From: Desulfospira joergensenii DSM 10085
Lineage (GTDB): Bacteria > Desulfobacterota > Desulfobacteria > Desulfobacterales > Desulfobacteraceae
Length of the DNA: 64,000 nucleotides
Assembly (NCBI RefSeq): GCF_000420085.1
Contig: NZ_ATUG01000002.1
Coordinates: forward strand, 1,798,001-1,862,000
Direction of reading: 5' to 3'
Part shown: positions 1 through 8,145 of the stretch, one piece after another
Layout of the letters: each line of letters opens with the position of its first letter
Numbering within the stretch: position 1 is the first letter of the stretch
Made by a program: the position numbers and the translations under genes
The notes under the pieces: generated by a model
Databases searched by the model: none
Told to the model about the DNA's origin: nothing
What the model saw: only the letters and a program-made list of their open reading frames with translations

Positions 1-1
1 T

Positions 2-370
2 TATACTTATACTTCTTCCGAGATCAGTAATGATACCGACCCGGACCAGGATGGGAACGAGGTTTCCTTTGTGCCCGAGCACATGGGCAATATCGGTGCC
101 ACCCTGAATCTCCCCCTGGAGATCCAGTGCTCGGTTTATCTTCATCTGGCAAGTGAGATCTATGACAGTACGTCCAGCGCCAGCCGACAGAAGTTCAGCG
201 GGTATGAACTGCTCAATGCCAGCCTGAAAAAGAAGATTAACCTGAGCCAGTCCTATGATGCGGAAATTTATCTGGACCTGTACAACCTGACGGACAACCG
301 GTTTGAAATGCCCTGGCAGTATCAGGATCCAGGCATTTCAGGGGTGGGCGGCATCAGAATTACCTTTTAA
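2..370 (+). CDS. TonB-dependent outer-membrane receptor, C-terminal fragment
   Basis: The frame is open from base 2 to the stop at 368-370, so only the last ~122 residues are in the window and the start lies upstream. The peptide alternates polar and hydrophobic residues as transmembrane beta-strands do. It carries an Asp-rich loop near the left edge, a stretch like the last barrel strands of TonB receptors (DAEIYLDLYNLTDNRFEMP), and ends in ...GGIRITF with the terminal Phe used for barrel assembly. The next genes are a binding protein, permease and ATPase for chelate uptake, so it probably imports the same ligand (iron-siderophore or corrinoid) across the outer membrane. The ligand cannot be read from this fragment. 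Confidence 0.75.
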   Translation, partial: YTYTSSEISNDTDPDQDGNEVSFVPEHMGNIGATLNLPLEIQCSVYLHLASEIYDSTSSASRQKFSGYELLNASLKKKINLSQSYDAEIYLDLYNLTDNRFEMPWQYQDPGISGVGGIRITF

Positions 371-384
371 GAGAAGAATGAATT

Positions 385-873
385 ATGCAGGTTATTCTTG
401 AACTTTTCATATGTGCCCATGATGGTGATTCCCGGGTCTGTTTCCAGAAACACTGTCTGAATGTCAGTCAGAGCACCCGGGATCCGGACCGGGAGCTTGG
501 GAGCTTCCTGGAGTCCATGGGGTTCCCTTTGGAGCTGGACAAGGCCTGTGCCCATTCCACCAGCTGGCGGTATCATGACCAAGGTATCGTTCTCACCTAC
601 CTGGTTTGGGTAGGTAAAGAGGCCATCCCTTTGGCTGCCCGTGAATATCTGAACCTGGATGGAGCTGATCCGCCAGGTTCCCGGGGGCCTTTTCGCCCCC
701 GGCCAGCCCGGATCGAGGAGGAGGATGTCCTGGTACACGGGCTCCGCCACCTGAGCCACCTGGTCCGGAACCAGGACCCCTTTGTCACCCGGGCGGCGGA
801 AAAGACAAGGGCCATCCATTTTTTCCGGTCCCTCACACCGGTATTGGCCGGCCAGTACTGGCGGGCCTCATGA
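385..873 (+). CDS. Unrecognised protein in a chelate-uptake operon
   Basis: A 162-residue protein of no family I recognise. It starts 15 bases after the receptor stop and its TGA overlaps the ATG of the binding-protein gene, so it is co-transcribed and probably translationally coupled. There is no signal peptide or membrane segment, so it is probably cytoplasmic. It has Cys and His residues (CAHDGDSRVCF near the start, CAHSTSW mid-protein, and LVHGLRHLSHL later) that could bind metal, but no known motif. An overlapping minus-strand frame (367-819) is rejected because it breaks the operon and has no ribosome-binding site. A role in handling the imported chelate is only inferred from position. 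Confidence 0.6.
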   Translation: MQVILELFICAHDGDSRVCFQKHCLNVSQSTRDPDRELGSFLESMGFPLELDKACAHSTSWRYHDQGIVLTYLVWVGKEAIPLAAREYLNLDGADPPGSRGPFRPRPARIEEEDVLVHGLRHLSHLVRNQDPFVTRAAEKTRAIHFFRSLTPVLAGQYWRAS

Positions 874-1880
874 CCATGACAAAAGTGAAGCAATTGGTCC
901 TGGTCCTGGCTTTCTTTCTGGCAGCCGGATTGCCGGCCCGGGCCGGAACTTTGACCGTCACCGATTTTTCAGGCCGGACCCTCACCCTGGATTGTCCGGC
1001 CCGAAGGGTGGTCTGTCTCATTGAAAGCGCCCTTTCAGGGATCTATATGCTCGGGGCCCAGGATCAGGTGGCCGGGGTTTCTGCCCAGGTCTACCAGGAA
1101 GGGATTTTTAAATATTATGCGGCCATGGATCGACGCATCGCCGAAAGGGAAATACCAAGCCCGGGGAGCTGGGATCATGTGAATCTGGAAAGTCTGGTCA
1201 GCCTCTCTCCGGACCTTGTCATCATCTGGGCTAACCAGACCGAGGCCATTGAGGCAATTGCCGGCAAGGGCATTCCCGTTTACGGGGTTTCCCTGTCATC
1301 CATTGAGGATGTATTGAAAGAGATCGGCGATCTGGGGCAACTGCTGGGAAAGAATGATCGTGCGGCAGTCCTCCGGGGCTTTGCCAGGCAGGAACTGGAC
1401 CGGTTTGCCCTGGCCGAGAAAAAGTTCAGACACCGGCCGGAGGTTTATTTTATCTGGTCCCAGGGACTGCTGGAAACATCAGGCTCCCCCAGCACCGTGG
1501 ATGACATGATCACCCTGGCAGGCGGGCGAAATGTCTGCGGTCATATCCCCCTGGAACATACGGTGATCAATCAGGAGACCCTGATTTCCCTTAAGCCGGA
1601 CATCATGATTTTGTGGCCCAATAGCCGCCTTTCTCCTGAAGATATTACCGGACATCCAATATGGCGTAATCTGCCGGCATCAAAAAACAAACAGGTGTTT
1701 GAACTGCCTTCCCCTTTTTTCTGTGATCTGTGGACCTTGAAGTGCTTCTACGTCATCGACCGGATCCAATCGGTTTGCCAGCCGGCGGCGTCAGGACCCT
1801 TTGATGAGAAACGGGAGAAGCGACAGCTGATGACGGTCCTGTACGGACCTGAACTGGGACAGAGGATACCGGTTGAATAG
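870..1880 (+). CDS. ABC transporter periplasmic substrate-binding protein (BtuF/FepB type)
   Basis: 336 residues. A Sec signal peptide (KQLVLVLAFFLAAGLPARA) is followed by the cluster-8 binding-protein opening (TLTVTDFSGRTLTL, PARRVVCL). Later segments typical of the family are SLSPDLVIIWANQTEA, an EIGDLGQLLGK helix, and ISLKPDIMILWPN near the second lobe. The family binds metal chelates such as iron-siderophores or cobalamin between two lobes joined by a rigid helix and delivers them to a FecCD-type permease. The start codon overlaps the stop of the preceding gene (ATGA), and the end overlaps the permease start. Which chelate is bound is not decidable from sequence alone. Confidence 0.88.
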   Translation: MTMTKVKQLVLVLAFFLAAGLPARAGTLTVTDFSGRTLTLDCPARRVVCLIESALSGIYMLGAQDQVAGVSAQVYQEGIFKYYAAMDRRIAEREIPSPGSWDHVNLESLVSLSPDLVIIWANQTEAIEAIAGKGIPVYGVSLSSIEDVLKEIGDLGQLLGKNDRAAVLRGFARQELDRFALAEKKFRHRPEVYFIWSQGLLETSGSPSTVDDMITLAGGRNVCGHIPLEHTVINQETLISLKPDIMILWPNSRLSPEDITGHPIWRNLPASKNKQVFELPSPFFCDLWTLKCFYVIDRIQSVCQPAASGPFDEKREKRQLMTVLYGPELGQRIPVE

Positions 1881-2883
1881 CAGGGTTAAATTCTGGTTGC
1901 TGGCGGGGCTGCCCCTGCCTGTGCTTCTGTTTTCTCTGTTTGTCGGGCCTTCCGAGGTGGTGGGTCCAAGGGATACGGCCGACTGGATTGCCGGGTTCCT
2001 GGGACTTCACATCCCCGGCGGTAAAGGAAACAGTGACATGGTCCGCCTTATCATGGCCCAGGTCCGCCTGCCCCGGATTCTTCTTTCCTTTCTGGTGGGA
2101 GGATCCCTTTCCGTCACCGGCATAGGGCTTCAGGCCCTGTTCAGAAATCCTCTTGTTTCATCCTATATTCTGGGGCTTCAGTCAGGTTCGGCCTTTGGGG
2201 CGGCCCTGGCCCTGGGAACCGGGTGGCTGCCGGTCCAGCCCGCGGCATTTTTTTTCGGCCTGGCCGCTGTGGGATCCTCTTTTTTCCTGGCCAGGAAAAA
2301 CGGGGTCGTATCCGGGGTGACCCTGATTCTTTCCGGCATCGTCGTTACCGGGGTTTTTACCGCTCTTCTGACCATCGTACAGTTCCTTACCGATCCGTTT
2401 AAGCTACAGACCATTGTACACTGGACCATGGGTAATCTTCATACCGCATCCTGGGACAAGCTGGCAGTTACCTGGCATATGATGGGCGCCGGTATCCTGG
2501 GATTGTTTTTGCTCCGGTGGCGGATGAACGTCCTGGCCCTGGGGGATGACGAGACCCGTTCCGTTGGGCTGAATCCCGAGCGTCAGAAAGCCCTGGTCCT
2601 GATCTTTTCCTCCCTGGCCGCTTCCGCCGCTGTTTCCGTTGCCGGGGTCATCAGCATGGTGGGCCTGGTCGTTCCCCATATGGTACGCATGATCATGGGA
2701 GCGGACAACAGGGCCGGGGTCCCTGTCTGCTTCACCTTTGGCGGTTCCTTTCTGCTCATGGTGGACAATATTTCGAGGACGGCGGCAAGCTTTGAAATTC
2801 CCATCGGTATTTTCACCACCCTGATCGGAGGGCCTTTTTTCATATTTTTGCTGAAAAGGACCCGGGTGGGATGGGAGATGTGA
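1873..2883 (+). CDS. FecCD-family ABC transporter permease
   Basis: 336 residues and strongly hydrophobic, with about ten membrane helices. Family signatures include RLPRILLSFLVGGSLSVTGIGLQALFRNPL near residues 55-90 and the loop GVISMVGLVVPHMVR near residue 255 that contacts the ATPase. It starts at a TTG that overlaps the stop of the binding-protein gene (TTGAATAG). Its own TGA overlaps the ATG of the ATPase gene. It forms the inner-membrane channel for the chelate bound by the preceding gene product. Length and topology are normal for FecCD/BtuC proteins. Confidence 0.9.
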   Translation: MNSRVKFWLLAGLPLPVLLFSLFVGPSEVVGPRDTADWIAGFLGLHIPGGKGNSDMVRLIMAQVRLPRILLSFLVGGSLSVTGIGLQALFRNPLVSSYILGLQSGSAFGAALALGTGWLPVQPAAFFFGLAAVGSSFFLARKNGVVSGVTLILSGIVVTGVFTALLTIVQFLTDPFKLQTIVHWTMGNLHTASWDKLAVTWHMMGAGILGLFLLRWRMNVLALGDDETRSVGLNPERQKALVLIFSSLAASAAVSVAGVISMVGLVVPHMVRMIMGADNRAGVPVCFTFGGSFLLMVDNISRTAASFEIPIGIFTTLIGGPFFIFLLKRTRVGWEM

Positions 2884-3677
2884 TGGCGATTCAGGTCAAA
2901 AATCTAAATTTTTCCGTCGGGAGGCGTCGGATCCTTACCAATATCTGCCTTTCTGTTCAAGAGGGATGCTTTACCGTAATTCTGGGGAAAAACGGAAGCG
3001 GAAAATCCACCCTGTTCCGCCTCATCACCGGCTGTCTAAAGCCGGACAAAGGGCAGATCCTGATCCAGGGCAGGCCGTCCCCAGAGTTGAATATCCGTGA
3101 CCGGGCCAGGGTTCTGGGATTTCTCTCCCAGCACCACCGGCCGGTATTCCCGTTCCGGGTCAGGGATGTGGTGCTCACCGGTTGTGCCGGACAGGCCGGG
3201 CTTTTACCCGGCAGAAACGAGAGAAGAAAAGCCGATGAAGCCATGGACCGGATCGCTATCCGGCATCTGGAAAACCGTTGTTTTACCGAACTGTCCGGTG
3301 GAGAGCAGCAGCTGGTCATGATTTCCCGGGTTTTGGCCCAGGACCCGCCCGTGATTCTTCTGGATGAGCCGGTTTCCCACCTTGATTTTTATTTCCAGGC
3401 AAAGGTTATGCAGACCATCCGTGACCTTGTGGATCAGAATTATACCGTGGCAGCCATTCTCCACGATCCCAACATCGCCGCCTGTTACGGAGACTGGTTT
3501 ATCTGTCTGAAAAACGGAACCGCTCTGCCCAGACAACATCCGCCCCTGGACCCGGATCTGCTGGAGTCCATTTACGGAATGGACCTGGAACGGATCAGTT
3601 ACCCTTCCCGGACTTTTGTGCTTCCGGCGCGTTCTATTGCAGCTTCTGGGCAGATTCCGGGCTTCCCGGACAGATGA
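2883..3677 (+). CDS. ABC transporter ATP-binding protein (FecE/BtuD type)
   Basis: 264 residues counted from the ATG at 2883, which overlaps the permease stop (TGATGG). An in-frame ATG at 2871 would give four more residues but lies inside the permease. It has Walker A GKNGSGKST (residues 35-43), a Q-loop glutamine in FLSQHHR, the ABC signature LSGGEQQ, Walker B VILLDEP, a D-loop SHLD and the switch His in ILHDPN. It powers the chelate permease and completes a receptor/unknown/binding protein/permease/ATPase unit. The last ~20 residues are divergent. The gene converges on the carboxylase operon with an 11-base gap. Confidence 0.9.
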   Translation: MAIQVKNLNFSVGRRRILTNICLSVQEGCFTVILGKNGSGKSTLFRLITGCLKPDKGQILIQGRPSPELNIRDRARVLGFLSQHHRPVFPFRVRDVVLTGCAGQAGLLPGRNERRKADEAMDRIAIRHLENRCFTELSGGEQQLVMISRVLAQDPPVILLDEPVSHLDFYFQAKVMQTIRDLVDQNYTVAAILHDPNIAACYGDWFICLKNGTALPRQHPPLDPDLLESIYGMDLERISYPSRTFVLPARSIAASGQIPGFPDR

Positions 3678-3687
3678 GAACTGATCC

Positions 3688-5295
3688 TTAGATTCGCAAT
3701 ATCCCGTCCGGGGTTTGACTGAACTCCCGGTTCAGGGCTGCGGAAAGGGATATCCCCAAAACCCTGCGGGTGTCGGCAGGATCGATGATACCGTCGTCCC
3801 AGAGTTCCGAGGTGGAGTAATAGGCGCTGCTCTTTTCCAGGTAGTCTTGGGCCATTTCGTCCCGGATACTCTCCCGGTCGGTTTCGGACAAGGCCTTTCC
3901 CTGCCTCTCCAGGGTCCTGAGGCGGATCTGGGTCAGGGTCTGGATGGCCTGCTCCATTCCCATGACCGAAATCCTTGCATTGGGCCAGGAAAAAAGGAAC
4001 CGGGCATCATAGGCCCGGCCGCACATGGCGTAGTTGCCGGCCCCGAAACTGCCGTTGGTCATGATGGTGAGTTTGGGCACATCCAGGTTGGCCTGGACCA
4101 TGAGCATCTTGGCCCCGTCCTTGGTGATGCCTCCGTGTTCATACTCTTTGCCCACCATGAATCCGGTGATGTTCTGCAAAAAGATAATGGGGATCCGGTC
4201 CCGGTTGCAGAGCTGCATGAACTGGGTGCTTTTCCGGGCGCTCTCGGAAAACAACACCCCGTTGTTGCCGATGATCCCGATTTTCCAGCCGTATAAAAAG
4301 GCGAATCCGCAGACCAGGGTGGGGCCGTAGCCGGGTTTAAACTCATGGAACCGGCTGCCGTCCACGATCCGGGCGATCACCTCTTTCATGTCAAATTGTT
4401 TTTTAATGTCGTCCGGGAGGATGCCGTAAATCTCCTGGGGATCGTAATAGGGGGCCTCGGGCTTCCGGCGCTCCACATCGGCCTTGGTCGGTTTGGGAAA
4501 GGTTCCCACAATCTCCCGGACCAGGGCCAGCCCTTCCTGTTCGGAATCCACGGCATAGTCGGCCGTGCCGCTCACAGTTGTATGTACGTCGGCCCCTCCC
4601 AGTTCGTCTGCAGTCACCTCCTGGCCCGTGGCGGCCCTGACCAGGGGAGGGCCCCCCAGGAATACGCCCCCGGTTCTCCGGACCATGACGGAAAAATCGC
4701 TCAGGGTGGGGATATAGGCGCCTCCGGCCGTGGAGTGACCCAGGACCAGGGCCACCTGGGGGATTCCCATGGCGCTCAGGACGCACTGGTTCCGGAACAT
4801 GCGGCCGGCCATGTGCCGGTCCGGAAAGAGCCCGGACTGGAGGGGCAGGAATGCACCGGCCGCATCCACCAGGTGGACCACGGGCAGATGATTCTCCATG
4901 GCAATGTCCAGGGTCCGGACCATTTTCTTGACCGTAAGGGGATACCAGGCCCCGCCTTTGATGGAACTGTCGCTGGCCATGATCAGCACCTCCCGGCCGC
5001 AGACCATGCCGATGCCGGAGACTACGCCTCCGGAAGGGACTTTTCCCCCATAGGCCATGTTGGCGGCCAGGCTGGACAGCTCCAGAAAGGGGGTGCCCGG
5101 ATCCAGCAAAAGATCGATGCGTTCCCGGACCAGGAGCTTGTTCTGTTCTCTCAGCCGGTTTACATCCCTTTCCGGCCGGTCAGACCGGGCCTTTTGCTGA
5201 AGTTTCCGGAATTCAGCCACCCGCCTGCGGTTGCAGAGTTCATGGGCGAGGAAGGCAGGAGACTGGGTGTCTATACTTGATTTTATCCGTCGCAT
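3688..5295 (-). CDS. Acyl-CoA carboxylase carboxyltransferase subunit (methylcrotonyl/geranyl-CoA carboxylase beta type)
   Basis: 535 residues, the usual length for the beta subunit of methylcrotonyl-CoA-type carboxylases and longer than propionyl-CoA-type subunits. The N-terminal half has the crotonase-like acyl-CoA pocket (VLGHSTAGGAYIPTLSD, GGVFLGGPPLVRAATGQ). The C-terminal half has the biotin side (GIIGNNGVLFSESA, LQNITGFMVGKEYE, GSFGAGNYAMCGRAY, WPNARISVMG), which reads like methylcrotonyl- or geranyl-CoA carboxylase. It transfers the carboxyl group from carboxybiotin to an unsaturated branched acyl-CoA. It is the last gene of the operon and overlaps the biotin-carrier gene by 13 bases. 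The exact acyl-CoA substrate is inferred, not shown. Confidence 0.88.
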   Translation of the reverse strand: MRRIKSSIDTQSPAFLAHELCNRRRVAEFRKLQQKARSDRPERDVNRLREQNKLLVRERIDLLLDPGTPFLELSSLAANMAYGGKVPSGGVVSGIGMVCGREVLIMASDSSIKGGAWYPLTVKKMVRTLDIAMENHLPVVHLVDAAGAFLPLQSGLFPDRHMAGRMFRNQCVLSAMGIPQVALVLGHSTAGGAYIPTLSDFSVMVRRTGGVFLGGPPLVRAATGQEVTADELGGADVHTTVSGTADYAVDSEQEGLALVREIVGTFPKPTKADVERRKPEAPYYDPQEIYGILPDDIKKQFDMKEVIARIVDGSRFHEFKPGYGPTLVCGFAFLYGWKIGIIGNNGVLFSESARKSTQFMQLCNRDRIPIIFLQNITGFMVGKEYEHGGITKDGAKMLMVQANLDVPKLTIMTNGSFGAGNYAMCGRAYDARFLFSWPNARISVMGMEQAIQTLTQIRLRTLERQGKALSETDRESIRDEMAQDYLEKSSAYYSTSELWDDGIIDPADTRRVLGISLSAALNREFSQTPDGILRI

Positions 5296-5795
5296 GGGGC
5301 CTCCGTTTGGGCCATGGTGATGAGCACGGCGTTCCGGTCAAAGGTGTCGCCCGGGTTGTAATGGATTCGGGCCACTTCATCGGGCCCGGCCGCGGTGAGA
5401 ACGGTCAGGGTCTTCATGCTTTCGATGGTCATCATGGCCCGGCCCCGGGAGAGAGCCTCTCCCGGAGCGGCATGGACCTCCACCACGGTGCCGGGCATGG
5501 GGGCCCGGATGACGTCGCTGGTCTTTCCCGATTCCCGGCGGGCCTGGTCCACGGGATCAAGGATCTCAAGGGCAAGGGTTCTGCCGAAGGCCCGGATATA
5601 TGCGGTCTCTCCTTTGACACTCATTTCCACCCGGGCTTCCCGGTCTCCCAGGCTGACCATATACTCTTTTTGCCCGGCACGGGTCAAAGAAACCGGACGG
5701 GATTCCCGGGTCCCGACTTTCAGGCGCCTCTCTTGGGGGTCGCCTGTAAGGGTGACCTGGTAGGGTTGGCCAAGAAGATCGATCCAGCGTCTCAT
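5283..5795 (-). CDS. Biotin carboxyl carrier protein of the acyl-CoA carboxylase
   Basis: 170 residues counted from the ATG at 5795, which has a GGAGG site seven bases upstream inside the end of the biotin carboxylase gene. An upstream ATG at 5843 has no such site. The C-terminal biotinyl domain has APMPGTVVEV and the biotin-attachment site ESMKT with Lys128; the usual motif is EAMKM, so the residues around the Lys differ. The N-terminal ~90 residues resemble the domain that bridges biotin carboxylase and carboxyltransferase in single-chain alpha subunits. In classical methylcrotonyl-CoA carboxylase this domain is fused to the biotin carboxylase; here it is a separate small gene. Confidence 0.85.
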   Translation of the reverse strand: MRRWIDLLGQPYQVTLTGDPQERRLKVGTRESRPVSLTRAGQKEYMVSLGDREARVEMSVKGETAYIRAFGRTLALEILDPVDQARRESGKTSDVIRAPMPGTVVEVHAAPGEALSRGRAMMTIESMKTLTVLTAAGPDEVARIHYNPGDTFDRNAVLITMAQTEAPCDG

Positions 5796-5796
5796 A

Positions 5797-7275
5797 TCAA
5801 TTCCTCCAGTTTCCCATGGTCCCGTGGGGGGGATCCGGGTCAAAGGCCGGATCAGTGAACTCCCGGCTGGCCAGGGCTGCTGCCGTCAGGAGAAGTTCCC
5901 TCTGTTCCTGGCTCAGGGGGGGAGGGGTGAGTTCTTCCCCATACCGGTCAATAAAGCCGGTATGGATTTTCCCGGCAGCATAGGCCGGAAGGGACAGGAT
6001 CCGGGCCAGGAAGTCAATATTTGTGGGCAAACCCAGGACCAGGGTCTGGTCCAGGGCCCTGCAGGCCTGTTCAATGGCCCGGGTCCGGTCATCTCCCCGG
6101 ACAATGATCTTGGCCAGCATGGGGTCAAAGGCCGGGGAGATCTTCATTCCCCGGGTGAATCCGTTTTCCACCCGGATATCTTTCCCTTCAGGCAGATTAT
6201 AGGTCACCAGGGAGCCCGGTGCAGGGGAAAAATCATCGTCCGGATCCTCGGCACAGATGCGCAGCTCAATGGAGTGCCCCTTTGCTTGGATCTCGTCCTG
6301 GGCCAGGTTCAGGGCCTCTCCCCGGGCCGCCCGGATCTGGAGTTCCACCAGGTCCAGGCCGGTGACCATCTCTGTTACCGGGTGCTCCACCTGGAGCCGG
6401 GTATTCATCTCAAGGAAAAAGAAATCTTTGTCCGGCCCGAGCATGAATTCAACGGTTCCTGCGTTGCAATATTCTGCCCTGCGGGCGATGTTTACGGCCG
6501 TGTCGCAGATTTTCTGCCGCAGTTCAGGCGTGAGACCCGGGGCAGGGCTCTCTTCCATGATCTTCTGGAAGCGGCGCTGGATGGAGCAGTCCCTCTCTCC
6601 CAGGTGGATCACCCTGCCGTGATGGTCGGCCAGGATCTGGACCTCGATATGGCGGGGATTTTCAATATAGCGTTCCGCGTAGATCTCATCGTTCCCGAAA
6701 AAACGCTGGGCCTCTGCCCGGGCAAGCTCCAGGGCCGGTTTCAGATCCTGAAGATCCCGGACAATGTGCATTCCCTTGCCCCCGCCCCCGGCCGCCGCCT
6801 TGATCAGGAGGGGAAGTCCCAGGTCCTTTGCCCCGCTGATGAAATCTTCCTCCCCTTTTGTCCAGGTCTTGGAGGGCAGGACTGGAAACCCATTGGCCCG
6901 GCAGAAAGCCTGTGCCCTGACCTTGTTGCCCATGAGCTCCATGGTTTCAGGCATGGGACCGATAAAGGTGATGCCCTTTTTTTCCAGGCTCCGGGCAAAA
7001 TCCGGGTTTTCAGCCAGAAACCCGAATCCCGGGTGAACCGCGTCCGCGCCGGTCTTTTCACAGGCCTGGATGATCTTTTCCATATCCAGATAGGCCCCTG
7101 CCGGGGTTTTCCCCTGGATTCGCACGGATTGGGCCGCCATTTTAAGGGCCGGGGATCCGGCATCCACGGGATGATAAACAAGGACCCCCGGGATCCCCAT
7201 GCGGTCCAGGGTCTTAAGGATCCGGCAGGCGATCTCTCCCCGGTTGGCAATCAATACTTTGGTGATGTCTGGCAT
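5797..7275 (-). CDS. Biotin carboxylase subunit of acyl-CoA carboxylase
   Basis: 492 residues with the three biotin carboxylase regions. These are the N-terminal Rossmann-like part (KVLIANRGEIACRILKT), the ATP-grasp part with glycine-rich loop AAAGGGGKGMHIV near residue 165, and the C-terminal part with FLEMNTRLQVEHPVTE, which carries the catalytic Glu/Asn/Arg region. It carboxylates biotin on the carrier protein using ATP and bicarbonate. Its length fits a stand-alone subunit without a biotinyl domain, and that domain is encoded immediately downstream. The stop codon lies two bases before the next ATG, so translation is probably coupled. Confidence 0.92.
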   Translation of the reverse strand: MPDITKVLIANRGEIACRILKTLDRMGIPGVLVYHPVDAGSPALKMAAQSVRIQGKTPAGAYLDMEKIIQACEKTGADAVHPGFGFLAENPDFARSLEKKGITFIGPMPETMELMGNKVRAQAFCRANGFPVLPSKTWTKGEEDFISGAKDLGLPLLIKAAAGGGGKGMHIVRDLQDLKPALELARAEAQRFFGNDEIYAERYIENPRHIEVQILADHHGRVIHLGERDCSIQRRFQKIMEESPAPGLTPELRQKICDTAVNIARRAEYCNAGTVEFMLGPDKDFFFLEMNTRLQVEHPVTEMVTGLDLVELQIRAARGEALNLAQDEIQAKGHSIELRICAEDPDDDFSPAPGSLVTYNLPEGKDIRVENGFTRGMKISPAFDPMLAKIIVRGDDRTRAIEQACRALDQTLVLGLPTNIDFLARILSLPAYAAGKIHTGFIDRYGEELTPPPLSQEQRELLLTAAALASREFTDPAFDPDPPHGTMGNWRN

Positions 7276-7305
7276 GGAATTTTCCTTTTCAGGGGAAAAC
7301 CCGGG

Positions 7306-8145
7306 TCAATCCCGGGGTTCATATTCGACGACGCGGACACCCGGCAGGGGAGGGTCCTGGGGGATCCCGGCAAAGGCCTGGGCCATGGAGAGCCATTCCC
7401 CCACCCGGTCGCCCTCCCATTTTAAACGGGTGTCTGCCAGGTTCCGCCTCTGGGTGACCACCAGGCAGAACTCTTCGGCCCTTCCCCGGACCTTGCCTTG
7501 GCAGCCGGGTTCATTCCATTCCCAGGATTCATTGCCCGGCCCCAAAAGAAGAATGCAGGGGGTATGGGCAGGCGGGTCCTGTCCCCGGATTCTAAAACTC
7601 CATCCAAAGGTGGTGACACCCATGTGGGCCACATGATAGAGCCTGGCCCTGTTTTCCCTCTTCTTTCCAAGGGCGTCAAAGATGTCCTGGCCGTGGGCCC
7701 AGGTTTCCATGATCCGGGCAGAGGCCAGGGAACGGGCGCTCATATCCGGGCCGTACCAGGGCAGGCGGTCTTGGGGGTCCAGTCTGGCAAGGCGCTGAAC
7801 CAGGCGGGCTCGGACGGTGCGCCAATAGGAGAGCAGCCCTGCCGGGCTCCGGACCCCTGACATGGTTTGGGTCCATTGGGGCCAGGGTTGCCCGGACCCG
7901 ATGTGCCCAAGGATCTTTTTTGCCCTTTTTCTGAACCGGTCCGGCTCTTTAAGGGCAAGCAGGGCTTCATGGTCGAAAAAGGCAATGTGGAGGACCTGGT
8001 CAAAGAGGGTCCAGTCGTAAAATAGGGTTGGCAGATCCCATTTTCTCCGGTCCAGGGTGAAGACAAGGCTGTCCAAGGCCTCGTACTCCTGTTTCAGGTC
8101 TGAACAGATCTTTTGCATATGAAAAATTGCCCGGGACGGGTTCAA
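7306..8145 (-). CDS. TIGR03084-family DinB-like metal-binding protein
   Basis: 279 residues resembling the TIGR03084/MDMPI (mycothiol maleylpyruvate isomerase N-terminal-like) group of four-helix-bundle metal proteins. Visible features are a possible metal site of His residues (DQVLHIAFFDHEAL near residues 50-60 and METWAHGQDIFDAL near 165), followed by a C-terminal beta-rich part (GWSFRIRGQ..., LLLGPG). The start at 8145 is a TTG overlapping the stop of the ligase gene (TTGA); an ATG ten codons in is an alternative. It is known mostly from acyl-CoA gene clusters of aerobic actinobacteria and proteobacteria, with no firm biochemistry. Its place between a CoA ligase and a carboxylase suggests a role in the same pathway. 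Confidence 0.7.
   Translation of the reverse strand: MNPSRAIFHMQKICSDLKQEYEALDSLVFTLDRRKWDLPTLFYDWTLFDQVLHIAFFDHEALLALKEPDRFRKRAKKILGHIGSGQPWPQWTQTMSGVRSPAGLLSYWRTVRARLVQRLARLDPQDRLPWYGPDMSARSLASARIMETWAHGQDIFDALGKKRENRARLYHVAHMGVTTFGWSFRIRGQDPPAHTPCILLLGPGNESWEWNEPGCQGKVRGRAEEFCLVVTQRRNLADTRLKWEGDRVGEWLSMAQAFAGIPQDPPLPGVRVVEYEPRD

Noticed and set aside
367..819. 150-residue minus-strand frame opposite the unknown gene in the uptake operon
   Set aside because: It has no ribosome-binding site, breaks the plus-strand operon, and reads as a mirror of the 385-873 gene.
4345..7425. Long plus-strand frames (311 and 533 residues) opposite the carboxylase genes
   Set aside because: They lie antisense to well-recognised enzymes and are rich in Gly, Pro and His as G+C-rich shadows are.
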